This document shows, one piece after another, positions 5,287-9,487 of a stretch of DNA of 9,487 bases (its first letter is position 1; every line of letters begins with the position of its first letter). The position numbers were made by a program, and so were the translations under genes. Under the pieces are notes generated by a model. It was not told the DNA's origin and ran no database searches. It worked only from the letters and a program-made list of their open reading frames with translations. The stretch covers positions 1 through 9,487 of the forward strand of contig NZ_PTQZ01000048.1 of NCBI RefSeq assembly GCF_002943415.1, written 5' to 3'. The stretch is from Amnimonas aquatica. Its GTDB lineage: Bacteria; Pseudomonadota; Gammaproteobacteria; Pseudomonadales; Moraxellaceae.

Positions 5287-6576
5287 ATGAAGATTCTGCT
5301 GCTCGGCTCCGGTGGCCGTGAACACGCCCTGGCCTGGAAACTGGCCCAGGATGCCCGCGTCGAAACCGTGTTCGTGGCACCCGGCAACGCCGGCTCCGCG
5401 ACCGAAGCCAAGTGCCGCAACGTGGCGCTGGACATCCTCGACAACGCCGCGCTGGTCGCTTTCGCGCAGGCAGAAGGCGTGGCGCTGACCGTGGTCGGCC
5501 CCGAGGCCCCGCTGGTCAACGGCGTGGTCGACGCCTTCCGCGCCGCCGGCCTGAAAATCTGGGGACCGACCCGCCACGCCGCCCAGCTCGAAGGCTCCAA
5601 GGCCTTCGCCAAGGACTTCTTGGCCCGTCACGACATTCCGACCGCGTTCTACCAGGTCTTCACCGAGACCGACGCCGCCCTCGCCTACGTGCGCGAGAAA
5701 GGCGCGCCCATCGTCATCAAGGCCGACGGCCTGGCCGCCGGCAAGGGCGTGATCGTCGCCATGACGCTGGCCGAGGCGGAAGAAGCCATTGTCGACATGC
5801 TGGCCGGCAACAAGTTCGGCTCCGCCGGCGCGCGCGTCGTGGTCGAGCAGTTCCTCGACGGCGAAGAAGCCTCGTTCATCGTCATGGTGGATGGCAGGAA
5901 CGCGCTGGCGATGGCCACCAGCCAGGACCACAAGCGCATCGGCGATGCCGACACCGGCCCCAACACCGGCGGCATGGGCGCCTACTCGCCGGCCCCCGTG
6001 GTGACACCGGCCGTGCACGAACGCGTCATGCGCGAGGTCATCCTGCCCACGGTCGAAGGCATGATCAGCGAAGGCCACCCCTACACCGGCTTCCTCTACG
6101 CCGGCCTGATGATCGATGACAGCGGCGCGCCGCGCGTGATCGAGTTCAACTGCCGCTTCGGCGACCCGGAGACCCAGCCGGTGATGATGCGCCTGCGCAG
6201 CTCGCTGGTGGCACTGGTCGAGGCCGGCATCGAAGGCACGCTGGACGCCATCGAGGCCGACTGGGACCCGCGCGCGGCGCTGGGCGTGGTCATGGCCGCC
6301 GGCGGCTACCCGGGCGACATCCGCAAGGGTGACGTGATCAGCGGACTCGGCCGCGAAGCCGACGGCGCCAAGGTCTTCCACGCCGGCACCGCGCTGCAGG
6401 ATGGCCAGGTGGTGACCAGCGGCGGCCGCGTGCTCTGCGCCACCGGTCTCGGCGTCAGCGTGTCGGAAGCGCAGGCCGCCGCCTACGCCGAAGTGGCCAA
6501 GGTGAGCTGGACCGGCGAGTACCACCGCGGCGACATCGGCTACCGCGCCGTCGCCCGCGAACAGGCGCAGGACTGA
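5287..6576 (+). CDS. purD: Phosphoribosylamine-glycine ligase (GAR synthetase)
   Basis: PurD joins phosphoribosylamine and glycine with ATP to make glycinamide ribonucleotide, step 2 of purine synthesis. The product is 429 aa, the same as E. coli PurD. Domains in order: N-domain with the start [19 protein letters not shown] (1-19) and [16 protein letters not shown] (70-85); ATP-grasp region with [12 protein letters not shown] (144-155), the acidic loop QFLDGEEAS (188-196), [16 protein letters not shown] (220-235) and the metal-binding [12 protein letters not shown] (286-297); and the C-terminal domain with MAAGGYPG (336-343). The frame is complete and codon use matches its neighbours. The ATG is preceded by AAAGAG (5273-5278), about eight bases upstream. 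It is probably co-transcribed with purH, since no promoter was found in the gap, but the intervening palindromes could alter purD levels. A terminator follows. Confidence 0.98.
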   Translation: MKILLLGSGGREHALAWKLAQDARVETVFVAPGNAGSATEAKCRNVALDILDNAALVAFAQAEGVALTVVGPEAPLVNGVVDAFRAAGLKIWGPTRHAAQLEGSKAFAKDFLARHDIPTAFYQVFTETDAALAYVREKGAPIVIKADGLAAGKGVIVAMTLAEAEEAIVDMLAGNKFGSAGARVVVEQFLDGEEASFIVMVDGRNALAMATSQDHKRIGDADTGPNTGGMGAYSPAPVVTPAVHERVMREVILPTVEGMISEGHPYTGFLYAGLMIDDSGAPRVIEFNCRFGDPETQPVMMRLRSSLVALVEAGIEGTLDAIEADWDPRAALGVVMAAGGYPGDIRKGDVISGLGREADGAKVFHAGTALQDGQVVTSGGRVLCATGLGVSVSEAQAAAYAEVAKVSWTGEYHRGDIGYRAVAREQAQD

Positions 6577-6621
6577 CCGCGAGGGCCCTGCGGCCCGCGA
6601 CCTGCCCAGGCACCAGCAGCG

Positions 6622-6646
6622 AAGGCCCTCCCCGCGAGGGCCTTTT
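6622..6646 (+). terminator. Rho-independent terminator after purD
   Basis: AAGGCCCTC (6622-6630) and GAGGGCCTT (6636-6644) form a perfect 9-bp stem with a 5-base loop, ending in TTTT (6643-6646). It lies 45 bases after the purD stop. A second, imperfect GC hairpin (6578-6599) precedes it directly after the stop. Confidence 0.82.
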
Positions 6647-6733
6647 GCTGTCCGCGCCGCGAAACCGTGCAACAGCCGTCAGCACGGCCCTCACCGGAAA
6701 CCGGCCAGTCAGACGCAACCCGGCGTCAGCGCA

Positions 6734-6753
6734 TGCTTGTCACCCCGCAAGCA
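6734..6753. promoter_or_regulatory. Inverted repeat at the maeB promoter, possible operator
   Basis: TGCTTG (6734-6739) and CAAGCA (6748-6753) are perfect inverted copies with an 8-base spacer, ending 12 bases before the -10 hexamer. It occupies the place of a -35 element, where a dimeric regulator could act. No regulator is recognised. Confidence 0.35.
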
Positions 6754-6762
6754 GCGCGCTGG

Positions 6763-6771
6763 TGCTATACT
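6763..6771 (+). promoter_or_regulatory. Extended -10 promoter of maeB
   Basis: TGCTATACT (6763-6771) contains the extended TGn motif and a -10 hexamer, TATACT, matching 5 of 6 consensus bases. There is no good -35 at 17 bases. Transcription is expected near 6778, giving a leader of about 36 bases before the maeB ATG. Confidence 0.65.
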
Positions 6772-6813
6772 CTCGCGCCTCAAAAAGCAACCCTGGCAAG
6801 TGTGAGAGACACT

Positions 6814-9078
6814 ATGGATGAGGCACTGCGCAAAGCGGCTCTGGACTATCACGAGTTCCCGCAGCCCGGCAAAATCAACGTCACGCCCAGCAAGCAGCTG
6901 ATCAACCAGCGCGACCTGGCCCTGGCCTACTCGCCCGGCGTCGCCGCGCCGTGCGAAGAGATCGAGCGCGATCCGTCCACCGTCTCCCGCTACACCGCCC
7001 GCGGCAACCTGGTCGCGGTGATCACCAACGGCACCGCCGTGCTCGGCCTCGGCGACATCGGCCCGCTGGCCTCCAAGCCGGTGATGGAAGGCAAGGGCGT
7101 GCTGTTCAAGAAGTTCGCCGGCATCGACGTCTTCGACATCGAGATCAACGAGCGCGACCCGGACAAGCTGGTCGACATCATCGCCGCGCTGGAACCGACC
7201 TTCGGCGGCATCAACCTGGAAGACATCAAGGCGCCGGAGTGCTTCTACATCGAGCGCAAGCTGCGCGAGCGCTGCAAGATCCCGGTCTTCCACGATGACC
7301 AGCACGGCACCTCCATCATCGTCGGTTCGGGCCTGCTCAACGCCCTGCTGCTGGTCGACAAGAAGATCGAGGACATCCGCATCATCTGCTCGGGCGCCGG
7401 TGCCGCCGCGCTGTCCTGCCTCGACCTGCTGGTGTCGCTGGGCGCACGCCGCGAGAACATCTTCGTCACCGATTCCAAGGGCGTGATCTACGAAGGCCGC
7501 GCCGGTCTCGACGAGAGCAAGCTGCGCTACGCGCAGAAGACCGACGCGCGCACCCTGGGCGACCTGTTCCCGGGCGCCGACATGTTCCTCGGCCTGTCCA
7601 CCGCCGGCATCGTCAGCCAGGACATGGTCAGGCAGATGGCCGACAACCCGATCATCTTCACCCTGTCCAACCCGACCCCGGAAATCATGCCGGAGCTGGT
7701 CAAGGAAGTGCGTCCGGACGCCATCATCGCCACCGGCCGCTCGGACTACCCGAACCAGGTCAACAACGCCCTGTGCTTCCCTTACATCTTCCGCGGCGCG
7801 CTCGACTCCGGCGCCACGGTGGTAAACGAGGCCATGAAGGTGGCCTGCGTGCACGCCATCGCGAAAATGGCCCACGTCGAATCCTCGGAATCCGTCGCCT
7901 ATGGCAGCGATGCCAGCAGCTTCGGCCGCGAGTACCTGATTCCGGGCCCGCTGGACCCGCGCCTGATCATGGCCATCGCCCCCGCCGTGGCCAAGGCGGC
8001 CATGGACAGCGGCGTCGCCACCCGTCCGATCACCGACTTCGACGCCTACCGCCAGCGCCTGTCCGAGTTCGTCTACAACTCGGCCTTCTTGATGAAACCG
8101 GTGTTCGCCAAGGCCAAGGCCGTGTCGAAGAAGATCGCCTACTGCGAAGGCGAGGACGACCGCGTGCTGCGCGCGGTGCAGATCGTGGTCGACGAAGGCC
8201 TGGCCCGCCCGGTGCTGATCGGTCGTCCGGCAGTGATCGAGGCCCAGATCCGCAAGCTCGGCCTGCGCATCCGTCCGGGTGTCGATGTCGACGTGATCAA
8301 CCAGGACGACGACCCGCGCTACCGCGAGTACTGGACCCACTACCACCAGATCATGGAGCGCAAGGGTGTCGGCATCGAGCTGGCCAAGCGCGAAGTGCGC
8401 CGCCGCACCACCCTGATCGGCTCGCTGCTGGTGCACTTCGGCGAAGTCGACGGCATGATCTGCGGCACCTTCGCCAACTACGACCTGCACCTGCGCTACA
8501 TCAGCCGCATCATCGGCCTGGCGCCGGACTGCAGCCGCTACGCGGCGCTGAACGTGCTCATGCTGCAGGACCGCACGCTGTTCATCGCGGACACCTACGT
8601 GAACCCGGACCCGAGCGCGGACGAGCTGGCCGACATCACCCTGAAGGCCGCCGCCGTGGTGCGCAACTTCGGCCTGACCCCCAAGGTCGCGCTGCTGTCG
8701 CACTCCAACTTCGGCAACGAGAACACGCCGAGCGCGCAGAAGATGCGCGAGACCTTCCAGCTCCTGCGCGACATGGATCCGGAGCTGGAAGTCGAAGGCG
8801 AAATGCACGGCGATGCCGCGCTGGACGAGAGCATCCGCAACAACCTGTTCCCGAACTCGCGCCTGAAGGGCTCCGCCAACCTGCTGATCATGCCCAACGT
8901 GGATGCCGCCAACATCGCCTTCAACCTGCTGAAGACGGCCAGCGGCAACGGCGTCACCGTCGGCCCGATCCTGCTCGGCGCGCGCCGGCCGGTACACATC
9001 CTGACGCCCAGCGCCACGGTGCGCCGCATCGTCAACATGACGGCCATCACCGTCGCCGAAGCGGCCGCTCGCGACTGA
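6814..9078 (+). CDS. maeB: NADP-dependent malic enzyme with phosphotransacetylase-like domain
   Basis: MaeB converts malate and NADP+ to pyruvate, CO2 and NADPH, supplying reducing power and pyruvate during growth on C4 acids. The product is 754 aa, against 759 in E. coli. The malic-enzyme part (about 1-425) shows [10 protein letters not shown] (38-47), [13 protein letters not shown] (71-83), [14 protein letters not shown] (92-105), EDIKAPECF (136-144), HDDQHGT (160-166), a dinucleotide loop CSGAGAAAL (192-200) and LSNPTPE (284-290). The phosphotransacetylase-like part (about 430-754) shows LSHSNFGNE (628-636), [10 protein letters not shown] (661-670) and [15 protein letters not shown] (693-707). 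In E. coli this domain lacks transacetylase activity and mediates allosteric control by acetyl-CoA; the same is likely here. The frame is open 49 codons further upstream to a GTG, but ATG 6814 is chosen because it gives the family N-terminus, has GAGAGA (6804-6809) in front, and lies downstream of the promoter. Confidence 0.97.
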   Translation: MDEALRKAALDYHEFPQPGKINVTPSKQLINQRDLALAYSPGVAAPCEEIERDPSTVSRYTARGNLVAVITNGTAVLGLGDIGPLASKPVMEGKGVLFKKFAGIDVFDIEINERDPDKLVDIIAALEPTFGGINLEDIKAPECFYIERKLRERCKIPVFHDDQHGTSIIVGSGLLNALLLVDKKIEDIRIICSGAGAAALSCLDLLVSLGARRENIFVTDSKGVIYEGRAGLDESKLRYAQKTDARTLGDLFPGADMFLGLSTAGIVSQDMVRQMADNPIIFTLSNPTPEIMPELVKEVRPDAIIATGRSDYPNQVNNALCFPYIFRGALDSGATVVNEAMKVACVHAIAKMAHVESSESVAYGSDASSFGREYLIPGPLDPRLIMAIAPAVAKAAMDSGVATRPITDFDAYRQRLSEFVYNSAFLMKPVFAKAKAVSKKIAYCEGEDDRVLRAVQIVVDEGLARPVLIGRPAVIEAQIRKLGLRIRPGVDVDVINQDDDPRYREYWTHYHQIMERKGVGIELAKREVRRRTTLIGSLLVHFGEVDGMICGTFANYDLHLRYISRIIGLAPDCSRYAALNVLMLQDRTLFIADTYVNPDPSADELADITLKAAAVVRNFGLTPKVALLSHSNFGNENTPSAQKMRETFQLLRDMDPELEVEGEMHGDAALDESIRNNLFPNSRLKGSANLLIMPNVDAANIAFNLLKTASGNGVTVGPILLGARRPVHILTPSATVRRIVNMTAITVAEAAARD

Positions 9079-9099
9079 TCCGCCGCTTCGACGCAGCAT

Positions 9100-9134
9100 G
9101 AAGAAGGCCCCGCGAATGCGGGGCCTTCTTCTTT
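9100..9134 (+). terminator. Strong rho-independent terminator after maeB
   Basis: A perfect 14-bp stem pairs 9100-9113 (GAAGAAGGCCCCGC) with 9118-9131 (GCGGGGCCTTCTTC), with a GAAT loop followed by TTT. It lies 21 bases after the maeB stop and separates it from the next gene. The A-rich left flank and T-rich right flank could also allow some function on the opposite strand. Confidence 0.92.
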
Positions 9135-9193
9135 CCGGCTGACCGCAGGCAGATACCGTCCGGCAAACGTCCCCGACATCAGCCGGACTGGTG

Positions 9194-9199
9194 TAGTCT
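9194..9199 (+). promoter_or_regulatory. Possible -10 element directly in front of the last gene
   Basis: TAGTCT (9194-9199) matches the -10 consensus at 3 of 6 positions, including the key first TA and last T, and lies seven bases before the ATG at 9207. No clear -35 is present. If used, the transcript would begin at or next to the start codon. Confidence 0.3.
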
Positions 9200-9206
9200 C
9201 GCTGCC

Positions 9207-9487
9207 ATGACCAGCACTCCATCGGCCACTCGCCCGGCATCGCCCCTGCGTCCCAGCAGGCAGCTCCTCGCCTGCCTGCTGGGGCTGCTCTGCCTGCTCA
9301 TGGTCCTGCCGCTGCAGGCGCAGCCGCGCCTGGAGGTCACCACCCTGGGCGAACAGGCCGACATCGGCCGCTGGATCTCGCTGCTGCCGACCCGCGACCC
9401 CGACCTGTCCGCCAGCCGGATACTCGACAGCGCGCCCGGCACCTTGCCCTGGATAGCCGGCGACACCGACAGCCTGACCATCGGCTT
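9207..9487 (+). CDS. Exported or membrane sensor protein, probably 7TMR-DISM type, N-terminal fragment
   Basis: An open frame from ATG 9207 runs off the window end after 93 codons. It begins with a basic, proline-rich stretch (1-18, ending RPSRQ), then a strongly hydrophobic segment LLACLLGLLCLLMVLPLQA (20-38) that reads as a signal peptide, with cleavage probable after LQA (residue 38). The mature part, with LGEQADIGRWISLLPTRDPD (47-66), a short linker, and a stretch ending DTDSLTIG, resembles the start of the periplasmic 7TMR-DISMED2 domain of bacterial sensors, which often end in histidine kinase or diguanylate cyclase modules. The output domain is outside the window, so function stays open. 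There is no Shine-Dalgarno sequence before the ATG. Third-position GC bias supports coding. The gene call is firm; the family is tentative. Confidence 0.72.
   Translation, partial: MTSTPSATRPASPLRPSRQLLACLLGLLCLLMVLPLQAQPRLEVTTLGEQADIGRWISLLPTRDPDLSASRILDSAPGTLPWIAGDTDSLTIG

Noticed and set aside
4980..5321. 113-codon plus-strand frame spanning both palindromes and the purD start
   Set aside because: The start is a GTG without a ribosome site, most of the sequence is the palindromic repeats, and it overlaps purD in another frame.
5038..6672. 544-codon open frame on the minus strand opposite purD
   Set aside because: It is an antisense shadow of purD extended through palindrome copy 2 and the purD terminator; no domain is seen.
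6667..6813. 49-codon N-terminal extension of maeB from a GTG
   Set aside because: It would include the maeB promoter and operator-like dyad, and the family N-terminus begins at ATG 6814 behind GAGAGA.
6709..9240. 843-codon open frame on the minus strand opposite maeB
   Set aside because: Composition (repeated V, H, D, Q, G, A) is typical of an antisense shadow; the plus-strand gene is unmistakably maeB and the frame crosses its promoter and terminator.

Overview
The window looks like a GC-rich (by eye about two thirds G+C) gammaproteobacterial chromosome, most likely Xanthomonadales/Lysobacterales. The evidence is the conserved order prmA - DUF3426 protein - dusB - fis - purH - purD, strong C/G third-position bias, close protein resemblance to the E. 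coli counterparts, and a type of intergenic palindrome that I recall as common in Xanthomonadaceae genomes. The genus cannot be fixed from the sequence alone. All supported genes are on the + strand; the long minus-strand frames are GC-rich shadows.

Layout. (1) 2-238: C-terminal end of an SfnB/DszC-like acyl-CoA-dehydrogenase-fold oxidoreductase, followed by a probable terminator. (2) 378-3223: prmA (ribosomal protein L11 methyltransferase), a small one-TM DUF3426 protein lacking the usual zinc ribbon, dusB (tRNA dihydrouridine synthase, start overlapping the previous stop) and fis (nucleoid protein), closed by a hairpin terminator. A convincing sigma70-type promoter lies inside dusB and could drive fis separately. 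(3) 3318-6576: purH and purD, enzymes of de novo purine synthesis, separated by 370 bases without a gene. (4) 6814-9078: maeB, NADP-type malic enzyme fused to a phosphotransacetylase-like domain, with its own extended -10 promoter and a strong terminator. (5) 9207 to the window end: start of an exported or membrane protein, probably a 7TMR-DISM-type sensor.

Most of the window is housekeeping: translation and tRNA modification plus a global regulator, then purine synthesis, then NADPH/pyruvate supply. The least ordinary part is the purH-purD gap. It holds two large palindromic elements, about 117 and 128 bases, in opposite orientation. They share a core with a small hairpin whose stem pairs have changed in a compensatory way between copies, and each has long perfect outer arms that differ between copies. 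This is the best candidate for an undescribed structured or mobile repeat. I see no defence system, CRISPR array, tRNA, rRNA, insertion sequence or transposase gene.
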